This document shows positions 1 through 6,932 of a DNA stretch of 11,174 bases, in pieces (within the stretch, counting starts at the first letter, position 1; every line of letters starts with the position of its first letter). The DNA is taken from NCBI GenBank assembly GCA_047629195.1, contig JBLHWY010000184.1, positions 1-11,174 of the forward strand, written 5' to 3'. A program made the translations under genes and the position numbers. Under the pieces are notes generated by a model. That model was not told where the DNA came from and made no database searches. It saw only the letters and a program-made list of their open reading frames with translations. The stretch comes from UBA4582 sp047629195 (GTDB lineage Bacteria; Pseudomonadota; Gammaproteobacteria; Pseudomonadales; Azotimanducaceae).

Positions 1-7
1 GATTCAT

Positions 8-42
8 GGGCACTTAGTTTTAAGGGCACTTAGTTTTAAGGG
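8..42. repeat. 16-bp tandem repeat, two perfect copies
   Basis: The unit GGGCACTTAGTTTTAA occurs at 8-23 and again at 24-39 with no mismatch, and a further GGG follows at 40-42. The unit is not a multiple of three and contains TAA, so it is not part of a coding repeat. It lies just upstream of the first small ORF. Its role is unknown; it may be a slippage duplication or belong to a longer array that begins before the window. Confidence 0.85.
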
Positions 43-77
43 TATTGAAAAGGGTAAATCTGTGAGAAATCAGCAGG

Positions 78-380
78 TTGAAGAAAACAGCCTTCGATTT
101 TTTTCACATAGAGTGCCAATCCAAGCTAAAATGCATTAATCTGTCGCGCGAAAAGCGACAACAAATTTTACGAGCATTAATTAATCACGAGAAGGGCACT
201 ATCAAAATGATTTCGAAAACGATCTTGGGCACACTAAAATTTCTCTTTGTTGATTCAACTGTCAACATTCTAGGTGATTTGTTCGAACAGCCTTTGATTA
301 TGTGGGCGTTTATTGGCTGGGGCTGGTTGTCGATTCTCGCAATGATTACCGGTTTTGTTACTCAACTGCCGAATTTGTAA
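78..380 (+). CDS. small hypothetical membrane protein
   Basis: I do not recognise this protein. The longest reading frame begins with TTG at 78 and gives 100 residues. An in-frame ATG at 207 gives a 57-residue protein and is the better start: GAGAAGGG lies about 11 bases before it, while the TTG at 78 has no properly spaced Shine-Dalgarno. The short form begins MISKTILGTLKFLF and has one strong hydrophobic segment rich in Trp, Gly and Ile (about residues 75-95 of the long form, WAFIGWGWLSILAMITGF), so a single-span inner-membrane protein is likely. The N-terminal part of the long form is basic (SREKRQQ) and lacks signal-peptide character. It converges on the leuB-like gene, with an inverted repeat between them. 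The coding nature is plausible but not proven. Confidence 0.45.
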   Translation: MKKTAFDFFHIECQSKLKCINLSREKRQQILRALINHEKGTIKMISKTILGTLKFLFVDSTVNILGDLFEQPLIMWAFIGWGWLSILAMITGFVTQLPNL

Positions 381-410
381 ACCAGCTTTCCCAGCACTTT
401 TTGAAAAGTA

Positions 411-471
411 GTGTCTAAAGGTGCTGAATTAAAAGTACCTATTCGTAAATAGGTACTTTATATTTAGACAC
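411..471. terminator. two-part inverted repeat, probable bidirectional terminator
   Basis: The inner hairpin has a perfect 12-bp stem (432-443 pairing with 448-459) and a CGTA loop. The outer arms GTGTCTAAA (411-419) and TTTAGACAC (463-471) are also perfectly complementary, so the whole element can fold as a 9-bp stem, an asymmetric internal loop and the 12-bp stem. It lies between two converging genes. On the leftward strand the inner stem is followed by TTTTAATT, a fair U-tract. On the rightward strand the tail is only A/T-rich. A terminator shared by both genes is the simplest reading, but the outer arms are more than a terminator needs. Confidence 0.6.
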
Positions 472-540
472 TTATTTCATAAGTCTTCTTTTACGGGTGC
501 GTTTTTGTGAGTACTTCTTTTTTAAAGAGTGTGTTGATGG

Positions 541-1653
541 CTATTTAGCCATCAATTCTTCTAATCTCTCCATGACTTTATCGCCGAACTCTACGGTCGA
601 AAGTAATTGCGGAGCATGCTCGCCTGTTCCCCTGAGGTCTGCGGTTGTGTAACCGGCTTCGAACACTGATTTCATTGCCTCCCAGACCATCGTTGCTTCT
701 TCCTTGAGATTGAAGCTAGTCTCTAACATCATGGCAACAGAGCCAATCATAGAGTAGGGGTTCGCAATGTTTTTGCCAGCGATATCCGGCGCACTGCCAT
801 GGGACGGCTCATAATAAGCTTTATCAGGACCGATACAGGCTGATGGCATGAGTCCTAGACTGCCCAAGATACCGCCGCCCTGATCACTCAAAATATCACC
901 AAACATATTCTCCATGACCATGACATCAAATTGACCGGGATTAAGGCAAAGTGCTGTGGCAGCTGCGTCGACGAGTAGATGAATCACTTCGACATCAGGG
1001 TAATCTACTCTGACTTCTTCAAGTATTTCGTTCCAGAAGACGCTGGACATTAATACGTTACTCTTGTGAATGTTGTGCAGAACTTTCTTTCGGCCTCGAG
1101 CGGTTTCAAAACCAATCTTCAGAATCTGCCTAACCTGATCTTCATCATATTCCAGCACTTCTTTAACGTAACGTTTTCCGTTCTCGTTGACTCCACGTTC
1201 TTTCTCACCAAAGTAAAGCCCGCCGACAAGCTCACGTATGAGTATGATGTCGATACCGTTTGGAATTATCTCTTTTTTTAATGGCGAGAAATGCGCCATC
1301 TCCGCGCTCAGGTAGATTGGCCTCACGTTAGCGTAGGTATTGAAGCGAGCACGAAGTGGTAAAATAGCGCCTCTTTCAGGTTGCTCCTCAACGGGGATTT
1401 TTTGGGATTCGGTGTGGCTCAATCCAACTGGGCCTTTAAGGATTGCGTCGGCGGAGTCACAGATAGCTTTGGTCTCTTCTGGAAAAGCCTTACCGCCATC
1501 AAAGTAGGCCGCAGCGCCGAAGGGGGCGTAAACTAGCTCAAATTCAAGATCTCGGTGTCGAGTGATGACATCGAAGACTCTTACGGCTTGCGCCATGATT
1601 TCTGGTCCGATGGCGTCGCCTTCCAGAATTGCGACCTTAAATGCATTGCTCAT
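541..1653 (-). CDS. leuB: 3-isopropylmalate dehydrogenase family (LeuB-like)
   Basis: The family carries out NAD-dependent oxidative decarboxylation of (2R,3S)-3-isopropylmalate in leucine synthesis, in the cytosol. The 370-residue length is normal. Visible motifs are the N-terminal LEGDAIGPEI (10-19), substrate arginines in the LRARFNTYANVRP stretch (R101, R111) and R140, catalytic Y147 (GGLYFGE) and K197, and metal-binding D229, D253 and D257 (FGDILSD). The cofactor loop HGSAPDIAGKNIANP (285-299) has H285 and D290, the arrangement that favours NAD over NADP. Ile-Leu at 98-99 fits the hydrophobic pocket of isopropylmalate enzymes. The sequence around GDILSDQGGGILGSLG is somewhat unlike the textbook LeuB. 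No leuA, leuC or leuD is nearby, so a related beta-decarboxylating dehydrogenase (malate or tartrate type) remains possible. The start is preceded by ACGGAAA and overlaps the stop of a 31-codon ORF. Confidence 0.8.
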   Translation of the reverse strand: MSNAFKVAILEGDAIGPEIMAQAVRVFDVITRHRDLEFELVYAPFGAAAYFDGGKAFPEETKAICDSADAILKGPVGLSHTESQKIPVEEQPERGAILPLRARFNTYANVRPIYLSAEMAHFSPLKKEIIPNGIDIILIRELVGGLYFGEKERGVNENGKRYVKEVLEYDEDQVRQILKIGFETARGRKKVLHNIHKSNVLMSSVFWNEILEEVRVDYPDVEVIHLLVDAAATALCLNPGQFDVMVMENMFGDILSDQGGGILGSLGLMPSACIGPDKAYYEPSHGSAPDIAGKNIANPYSMIGSVAMMLETSFNLKEEATMVWEAMKSVFEAGYTTADLRGTGEHAPQLLSTVEFGDKVMERLEELMAK

Positions 1654-1745
1654 AAACTATTTCCGTTGCCAGGTAAATTTGAAGCGCGAATTCTAACATG
1701 CTCCGTCAGGTGTATCTGTTCATCAATCTGAATCTTCTCCTCCAT
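1650..1745 (-). CDS. possible 31-residue ORF coupled to leuB-like gene
   Basis: In the 118-base gap between the NamZ-like gene and the leuB-like gene, an ATG at 1745 opens a 31-codon frame (begins MEEKIQIDEQIHLTEH, ends NSL). Its TGA at 1652-1650 overlaps the ATG of the next gene as ATGA. Upstream AAGGG is only about two bases from the ATG, too close for an ideal ribosome site, and GGAGGAG lies just inside the frame. The peptide resembles nothing I know and is not rich in leucine, so it does not look like a classical leu attenuator peptide. It may be a translation-coupling leader, a remnant of a lost gene, or chance. Confidence 0.3.
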   Translation of the reverse strand: MEEKIQIDEQIHLTEHVRIRASNLPGNGNSL

Positions 1746-1771
1746 ATCCCTTATTAAAGGGGAAGGCGATT

Positions 1772-2977
1772 TCAATAAATTAGAAAGGGTTGCCGTTCAC
1801 TTAGCCATTCAGCAAGTTGTGTTTCAATAATATCATGCAGCACATCAAATCCTGCATCCATATCATCTACCCATTCGCGCAAAAACATACCGCCATTGAT
1901 GACATCTATTGGCCTGCGAGAGAATTCGTATTCATAGTCGTGATCTCGCCAAATGGGATAATCTGGTCGTAATCGCCGCAAGCTCTTAAGCAATCCTGCT
2001 GTGAGGCGATAGGGGCTGAATTCATTATGTTGATAGTTTGTATAGTCAGTATGTATCTGCAATCCCTGACACATTTGGCCCGAATATTTATGAAACGTAG
2101 GTTCGAAGTAACATGGTCGAATGAACACACCAGAAATCCAATCTGGCCGTTCGGCTCTTAAGTGAGCTAGTACTTCACTGGCAGGGAAATCTGGCGCACC
2201 GATAACTTCGAGAGGTATGGTCGTGCCTCGTCCTTCTGATAGCGTGGTTCCCTCAATAAGGACTGTCCCTGGGAAGCACCTTGCCATGTTAAGGCTCGCA
2301 GCGTTGGGGCTCGGATTAATCCATGAACGTTCATTGACGGGCCAACCATAGCCTGGTTTTGATGCTGGATCATAATCAGACATTTCGATGATAGTGGTTT
2401 CGCAACTCAGAGACTTGGTATTGCAATACCAATTGCAGAGCTCTCCGATAGTGAGGCCATGTCTCGTAGGTAGCTCAGCGCCACCGACAAAACTTTCATG
2501 TCCCGCTTCCAGTTTTAGTCCATCTATAGGCCTACCCGTGGGATTTGGCCGATCAAGAACCCACAATTCAATACCATATTCAGCGCAGGCTTCTGCAAAA
2601 TACATCATTGTTGCAATGTAGGTATAAATGCGACATCCAACATCCTGCAGATCAAATAGGATGAGGTCCACGTTTTTTAACATTGCAGCGGTGGGGCGTC
2701 TGTGCTCACCGTAGAGGCTAAAGATTTGAATTTGATGTACGGGGTCAAAATAATCTTCCGTTTCGACCATATTGTCCTGTTTATCTCCCCGCATGCCGTG
2801 TTGTGGCCCAAAAGCGCAGACAGGCTTACACCCCTTTGAGACGAGTGCATCAAGGGTGTGCTCATTGTCAGAGGTGATTGAGGCCGGATGTGCAACCAAA
2901 CCAACCCGTTGATTTTGTAGGTAGCCCAAATGGGACTGGGTTTCTAGTAGTCTGTCTATACCAAAGCGAAAGGTCAT
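1772..2977 (-). CDS. namZ: NamZ/YbbC-type exo-beta-N-acetylmuramidase (DUF1343, GH171)
   Basis: Members of this family, characterised as NamZ (formerly YbbC) in Bacillus subtilis, release N-acetylmuramic acid from the non-reducing end of peptidoglycan glycan fragments during cell-wall recycling. The 401-residue sequence shows the family's conserved blocks: RVGLVAHPAS (24-33), FGPQHGMRGDKQDN (56-69) followed by YFDPVH, FSLYGEHRRPT (86-96), LFDLQDVGCRIYTYI (107-121), LDRPNPTGRPIDG (141-153), the ELPTRHGLTIGEL region (168-180), NPSPNAASL (221-229), and FPGT to EGTTLSEGRGTT (235-253). The catalytic domain starts almost at residue 1, leaving no signal peptide, so the protein looks cytoplasmic. That is odd for an enzyme whose characterised Bacillus relative is secreted. 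The gene overlaps the upstream DOMON-like gene by ATGA; GGGAT precedes its start. No MurNAc kinase, etherase or transporter gene is in the window, so the recycling role comes from family knowledge. Confidence 0.87.
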   Translation of the reverse strand: MTFRFGIDRLLETQSHLGYLQNQRVGLVAHPASITSDNEHTLDALVSKGCKPVCAFGPQHGMRGDKQDNMVETEDYFDPVHQIQIFSLYGEHRRPTAAMLKNVDLILFDLQDVGCRIYTYIATMMYFAEACAEYGIELWVLDRPNPTGRPIDGLKLEAGHESFVGGAELPTRHGLTIGELCNWYCNTKSLSCETTIIEMSDYDPASKPGYGWPVNERSWINPSPNAASLNMARCFPGTVLIEGTTLSEGRGTTIPLEVIGAPDFPASEVLAHLRAERPDWISGVFIRPCYFEPTFHKYSGQMCQGLQIHTDYTNYQHNEFSPYRLTAGLLKSLRRLRPDYPIWRDHDYEYEFSRRPIDVINGGMFLREWVDDMDAGFDVLHDIIETQLAEWLSERQPFLIY

Positions 2978-3546
2978 TTTTTATCCCGATTGAGTTGTAA
3001 GGCGTGACTATCTCTGAGATGAAAGTCTGGTTTTGGTCCGCAATGGCGTAGTGCGTAATAATGGAGTTCTGATGTTTTTGACTCGAGCACGACCGATATA
3101 CCGGCTTGTATATCAGTATCTGTATTATGAAGCTGGTGATTCAATGTGATTTGTAAATTGGCCTCTTTTGCTGATTGCTCAAAAACGTATGAGTCTAAAT
3201 TGAATGCCTCGGATTCTTTCATGCCAAGTCTAACATCGTCGAATTGATAACATTGCCAGCGACCATCGGGTGCTATATTTATTTCCCAGTAACGAGTCTC
3301 GCCTTTTTCACCTAAAAACAGCTCGAAGCACGAGTGTAGCCAAAGCTCTGAGGTTCTGCTGGTAGTTGCCTTGGGCTTTTCATCTTGGCTGTTTTCTACA
3401 TCCGCAATGCTATCTTGCCAATTAATTGCTTCTAGCTTGCCATTTAAGCTGAATTTACAATGCAGTTGCTTAGCGCCAAGTTCAATTTCACCCGTAATCT
3501 GATCTGGTAGTTCTGAAGCTTGAAACGATACAAGTATGAACTTCAT
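2974..3546 (-). CDS. DOMON-like (type-9 CBM-like fold) protein
   Basis: This 190-residue protein matches the DOMON-like family (beta-sandwich related to type-9 carbohydrate-binding modules), which often sits next to cell-wall-sugar genes. Characteristic blocks are ELWLHSCFELFLG (67-79), YWEINIAPDGRWQCYQFDD (86-104), and the C-terminal LRHCGPKPDFHLRDSHAL (166-183) with the family's PDFH-x-RD signature. It has no signal peptide, membrane segment or visible catalytic motif. Its TGA overlaps the ATG of the NamZ-like gene, so the two are almost certainly translated together. A role in binding muropeptide sugars or helping NamZ is inferred from the fold and coupling. The ATG at 3546 lacks a clear Shine-Dalgarno (CTACCGAA precedes it). 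Residues 46-66 are polar and look like a flexible loop. Confidence 0.75.
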   Translation of the reverse strand: MKFILVSFQASELPDQITGEIELGAKQLHCKFSLNGKLEAINWQDSIADVENSQDEKPKATTSRTSELWLHSCFELFLGEKGETRYWEINIAPDGRWQCYQFDDVRLGMKESEAFNLDSYVFEQSAKEANLQITLNHQLHNTDTDIQAGISVVLESKTSELHYYALRHCGPKPDFHLRDSHALQLNRDKK

Positions 3547-3584
3547 TTCGGTAGATTTTTGGCCAATGGAATCAGAGGGCTGAT

Positions 3585-3597
3585 ATTGTGAGACAAT
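3585..3597. promoter_or_regulatory. dyad ATTGT-GAG-ACAAT in divergent intergenic region
   Basis: A perfect 5-3-5 inverted repeat lies between the divergent DOMON-like and gor genes. With a two-base bulge the symmetry extends further: GAT before the left arm answers CTATC after the right arm. Its position suits an operator acting on either promoter, but the dyad is short and no regulator gene is nearby. Confidence 0.25.
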
Positions 3598-3618
3598 CTA
3601 TCTGTAGTTAGCAAGCAG

Positions 3619-3647
3619 TTGGTGAATGTTCTGGCTGTGAATATCAT
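3619..3647 (+). promoter_or_regulatory. candidate sigma-70 promoter for gor
   Basis: TTGGTG (3619-3624) and TATCAT (3642-3647) are separated by 17 bases and lie about 27 bases before the gor ATG. The -10 matches the consensus at five of six positions; the -35 is weak. No OxyR-type site is obvious. Confidence 0.35.
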
Positions 3648-3673
3648 ATTTTGTTTTTTGTACGGAGTTATTG

Positions 3674-5068
3674 ATGTCTGAATTTGATTTTGACCTGTTT
3701 GTGATAGGTGTTGGTTCTGGCGGTGTCAGAGCTGCTCGAATGAGTGCAGCACAGGGAAAGCGCGTGGCTACAGCCGAAGATCGTTATATGGGTGGAACCT
3801 GTGTAAACGTGGGTTGTGTCCCTAAGAAGCTATTGGTTTACGCCTCCCACTTTTCAGAGGATTACGAAAATGCACGCGGGTTTGGTTGGGATGATGTGAA
3901 GCCAGAGTTTGATTGGCCGACACTCATTACTAACAAGAACACTGAAATTTCCCGTCTTAATGGCATTTACCGGGGCATGCTTGATTCAACCGGTGTCACG
4001 CACTTTGATGGCAGAGCCAGAATCGTCGACGAACATCATATATCCATAGGTGATAAAACTGTTTCAACAGAAAAGATACTTATCGCCACGGGTGGCTGGC
4101 CCTATGTTCCCGAATTCCCAGGCAGCGACCTTGTCATTACCTCTAACGAAGCCTTCTTTTTAGAAGCGCTACCAAAACGTGTGTTAGTGGTAGGCGGCGG
4201 CTATATAGCGGTCGAGTTTGCTGGTATTTTTGCAGGTCTGGGCGCTGAAAGTCACCTGTCGTATCGAGGCCCACTATTTCTGAGAAACTTCGACGAAGAT
4301 GTCCGCAGCTTGGTTAAGGATGAATTGACCAAGAAGAACATCAACCTTCACTTCGATTCCAACTTGGAAAAGGTCGAGAAGCTCGATAATGGCAAGCTGC
4401 AAGTTACCTTTAAAGAGCCTATCAAACTCTCGGAAGACGGAGCAAGGTCGTCTAGTTGTGAAGAATTCGACGTTGTGCTTTACGCAACGGGCCGAGTGCC
4501 CGCGGTAAATGATCTGGGTTTAGAAAATGTAGATGTGAAATGTCGAGAGAACGGTGCAATCATCGTTGATGATTATTATCAGACATCGGTGCCCTCGATC
4601 TATGCACTCGGAGACGTGATTGACAAAGTTCAGCTAACGCCAGTGGCTATTGAAGAAGCGATGACCTTTGTTAAAACACAGTATTTGAACGTGCCTACAA
4701 AGATGGACTACGACAATATCGCGACCGCGGTTTTCTGCCAACCAAACATCGGTACCGTTGGCCTCACAGAAGCCGAGGCTCGCTCCAAGTTTGGCGATAT
4801 TGCTGTTTACAAATCAACCTATCGAGCAATGAAGCACACACTGAGTGGCAGCGATGAGAAAAACATGATGAAACTCATCGTTGATCGAAAATCAGATGTT
4901 GTTGTCGGAGTGCATATGGTTGGGCCTGAGGCAGGCGAGATCATTCAAGGCATAGCAATAGCATTAAAGGCTGGCGCAACTAAAGCAGTGTTTGATTCAA
5001 CCGTGGGTATTCACCCTACAGCGGCGGAGGAGTTCGTCACTATGAGGGAAGAAACGAATGCCGCATAA
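3674..5068 (+). CDS. gor: glutathione-disulfide reductase
   Basis: This cytosolic flavoenzyme reduces oxidised glutathione with NADPH and maintains thiol redox balance. I chose ATG at 3674 (464 residues): ACGGAG at 3662-3667 is well spaced from it, and the TTG codon just before is too close. Domains in order: FAD-binding GVGSGG (12-17); redox-active disulfide C43 and C48 in GGTCVNVGCVPKK (40-52); NADPH domain VVGGGYIAVE (172-181) with R198 and R204, the arginines that select NADPH; second FAD motif around YATGRVP (270-276) and ALGD (311-314); and the C-terminal dimer interface with H447 and E452 in HPTAAEEFVTM. The MKHTLSGSDEKNMMK and GPEAGEIIQGIAIALK stretches are of the plant/cyanobacterial/proteobacterial glutathione reductase type. 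It is transcribed divergently from the DOMON-like gene and ends before a hairpin. Length and active-site residues are complete. Confidence 0.95.
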   Translation: MSEFDFDLFVIGVGSGGVRAARMSAAQGKRVATAEDRYMGGTCVNVGCVPKKLLVYASHFSEDYENARGFGWDDVKPEFDWPTLITNKNTEISRLNGIYRGMLDSTGVTHFDGRARIVDEHHISIGDKTVSTEKILIATGGWPYVPEFPGSDLVITSNEAFFLEALPKRVLVVGGGYIAVEFAGIFAGLGAESHLSYRGPLFLRNFDEDVRSLVKDELTKKNINLHFDSNLEKVEKLDNGKLQVTFKEPIKLSEDGARSSSCEEFDVVLYATGRVPAVNDLGLENVDVKCRENGAIIVDDYYQTSVPSIYALGDVIDKVQLTPVAIEEAMTFVKTQYLNVPTKMDYDNIATAVFCQPNIGTVGLTEAEARSKFGDIAVYKSTYRAMKHTLSGSDEKNMMKLIVDRKSDVVVGVHMVGPEAGEIIQGIAIALKAGATKAVFDSTVGIHPTAAEEFVTMREETNAA

Positions 5069-5118
5069 GGCGCGAGCGAATGGGCATTTGTACCCAGAAA
5101 GACAGCAATTTGATATGG

Positions 5119-5156
5119 TTAAATCAGCTCGAGGCATTGGGCTGATTTAATCTTTA
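5119..5156 (+). terminator. hairpin downstream of gor
   Basis: TTAAATCAGC (5119-5128) pairs perfectly with GCTGATTTAA (5141-5150); T5129-G5140 and C5130-G5139 can extend the stem to 12 pairs with an eight-base loop. TCTTT follows, a weak U-tract. Located 50 bases after gor, it probably ends the gor transcript and separates it from the carrier gene, though termination may be incomplete. Confidence 0.6.
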
Positions 5157-5190
5157 AGAATTAGTATCACTGTTTGTTAAAAAAATAATA

Positions 5191-5196
5191 AAGGAA
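5191..5196 (+). promoter_or_regulatory. ribosome binding site deciding a TTG start
   Basis: AAGGAA lies seven bases before the TTG at 5204, and the reading frame has no better start nearby. The first residues (MEAITGLLELLDSVLG) match the normal N-terminus of this carrier family, which supports the TTG. Confidence 0.65.
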
Positions 5197-5203
5197 CCAA
5201 GAT

Positions 5204-6874
5204 TTGGAAGCGATAACCGGTTTACTCGAGTTACTAGATAGTGTGTTGGGCTCGGCCCAGTACTTTCCCTTTTTACTGCTAGGTACCGGTATATTTTTTA
5301 CCATTTACCTAAAGTTCCCACAAATTCGCTTTTTCAATCACGCATGGCGAATCGTCAGAGGTAAGTATGACAAACCTACTGATGAAGGAGATGCGACTCA
5401 CTTTCAGGCACTGACGACCGCCATATCAGGCACAGTTGGAACAGGAAACATTGGTGGTGTTGCGCTCGCAATCTATCTGGGCGGCCCTGCAGCGCTATTT
5501 TGGATGTGGATGACAGCATTCTTCGGCATGACGACTAAATTCGTCGAGGTTTCTCTCTCTCATAAATATCGAAGTAAAGACGCGGAGGGTCACATTGTCG
5601 GCGGACCGATGTATGTGATGGAGCGCCGCTTGAATATGAAATGGCTCGCGGTCCTTTTTGCTTCAGCAGTCGTGGTGAGTTCTTTCGGTAGTGGCAGTAT
5701 GCCGCAGAGTAACAATATGGCCGCCGGCATGCAGGCCACCTTTGGCATTCCCACTTGGATTTCCGGTTTGGTTTTAGCCGCAGCTCTAGGGTTTGTCATT
5801 ATCGGTGGTGTGAAGCGGATCATTAAGGTTGCCGAACGAATTGTTCCGACAATGGCGATACTCTACTTGATAGGTGCAATGAGTGTGATCTTCATGAACC
5901 TCGACCAGATAGGGCCATCATTTATGTCGGCGATCAATGACGCGTTTACAGGGTCGGCGGCGACGGGCGGCTTCCTCGGCGCGACGTTTGCATACGCATT
6001 TAATCGTGGTGTAAATCGAGGCTTGTTCTCAAACGAAGCTGGGCAGGGTTCAGCGCCGATAGCACATGCTGCAGCCAAAGCTGATGAACCAATTTCAGAA
6101 GGGATGGTATCAATTCTGGAACCCTTCATCGACACCATTATTATTTGCACGATTACTGGACTGGTGATCCTAAGCTCAGGTGTTTGGACAGAGAAGTTCG
6201 AAAATGACTTTCAGGCGTTTGATATGGAGATCATCGACGGCGTTTATAGCGAAACAGATGAAGCCCAGCGGCAGGAGTTGTTTAAACATCTAAACTTTTC
6301 TGGTGACGATACCGTGGTGTCATATGAAGGTGAACTTGTGGTTCTTGATGGTGTTCCAGACTTGGCTGGCATGACTGTTATCCATAATCGTTCAATCGCC
6401 GAGGACGTGCGCTTTCACATTGATGAAGTGCCATATTCCGGCACGCTTGAAATTGTCGATGGTGACGTACCAAGCGAAATAGCCGTGCGCGGTAAATCGC
6501 TTATTCATTCGGTAGAGCTGACAACGGTTGCGTTCACTCGAGGTTATTTTGGCGAATATGGTAAATACATCGTCTCAATTGGGTTGTTACTATTCGCCTT
6601 TTCTACTGCGGTCGCCTGGTCATACTATGGCGATAGGGCCATGACTTATTTGTTTGGGTTGAAGGCTGTGATGCCTTACCGAATAGCCTATGTCATTGGC
6701 TTTTTCATCGCTGCTATCGCTGACACATCACTTATTTGGTTGTTGTCTGCAGTTACGCTCGCGATTATGACTATTCCAAATTTGATATCTATGTTGATGC
6801 TACATCGAGAAATGAAAGAGACAGTTAAAGAATACTGGGAAAAATTTAATAGTGAAAACCCCGATGGAGTCTAA
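5204..6874 (+). CDS. alanine/glycine:cation symporter (AGCS family) with large loop insertion
   Basis: This inner-membrane carrier of the LeuT fold imports alanine, glycine or a related amino acid with Na+ (or H+). Family hallmarks are SGTVGTGNIGGVALAI (75-90) and the signature NRGLFSNEAGQGSAPIAHAAA (271-291). About ten or eleven hydrophobic segments are visible, including 20-37, 97-112, 146-160, 185-201, 212-231, 303-325, 453-473 and 491-533. Length is 556 residues, against roughly 440-490 usual. The excess is a soluble, acidic insertion at about residues 330-438 (bases 6191-6517), where ordinary members have only a short loop before the next helix. The insertion reads as two beta-rich pieces (VVSYEGELVVLDGVPD and VRFHIDEVPYSGTLEIVDGD). 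Its strong negative charge suggests the periplasmic side, which is inferred. It starts with TTG behind AAGGAA and may lead an operon with the SDR gene 58 bases on. Confidence 0.88.
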   Translation: MEAITGLLELLDSVLGSAQYFPFLLLGTGIFFTIYLKFPQIRFFNHAWRIVRGKYDKPTDEGDATHFQALTTAISGTVGTGNIGGVALAIYLGGPAALFWMWMTAFFGMTTKFVEVSLSHKYRSKDAEGHIVGGPMYVMERRLNMKWLAVLFASAVVVSSFGSGSMPQSNNMAAGMQATFGIPTWISGLVLAAALGFVIIGGVKRIIKVAERIVPTMAILYLIGAMSVIFMNLDQIGPSFMSAINDAFTGSAATGGFLGATFAYAFNRGVNRGLFSNEAGQGSAPIAHAAAKADEPISEGMVSILEPFIDTIIICTITGLVILSSGVWTEKFENDFQAFDMEIIDGVYSETDEAQRQELFKHLNFSGDDTVVSYEGELVVLDGVPDLAGMTVIHNRSIAEDVRFHIDEVPYSGTLEIVDGDVPSEIAVRGKSLIHSVELTTVAFTRGYFGEYGKYIVSIGLLLFAFSTAVAWSYYGDRAMTYLFGLKAVMPYRIAYVIGFFIAAIADTSLIWLLSAVTLAIMTIPNLISMLMLHREMKETVKEYWEKFNSENPDGV

Positions 6875-6904
6875 CTTCCAAGATTTAACTTCCAAAGTCT
6901 AATT
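6868..6904. repeat. 14-bp tandem repeat at the carrier stop codon
   Basis: AGTCTAACTTCCAA (6868-6881), GATTTAACTTCCAA (6882-6895) and AGTCTAATT (6896-6904) follow each other with a 14-base period. TAACTTCCAA is identical in the first two units, and the first unit contains the carrier's TAA stop. This looks like local duplication of the gene end. No stable hairpin is evident, so transcription may continue into the SDR gene. Confidence 0.6.
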
Positions 6905-6932
6905 AAGATGAAGGTTCAGGAGTAAGTGTGAA

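Noticed and set aside
1746..1764. CCCTT-ATTA-AAGGG hairpin between the NamZ-like and leuB-like genes
   Set aside because: Only five base pairs and no U-tract on the leftward strand, so not a credible terminator.
2388..2621. Plus-strand 77-codon frame inside the NamZ-like gene
   Set aside because: Antisense to conserved DUF1343 blocks; treated as a shadow frame.
5080..5145. 21-codon ORF after gor (starts MGICTQKDSN)
   Set aside because: It runs into the gor terminator stem, has only a distant AAGG upstream, and has no recognisable features; most likely chance.
5863..6150. Minus-strand open frame of 95 codons inside the carrier gene
   Set aside because: It is antisense to the conserved AGCS signature region; the open frame follows from codon use of the real gene.
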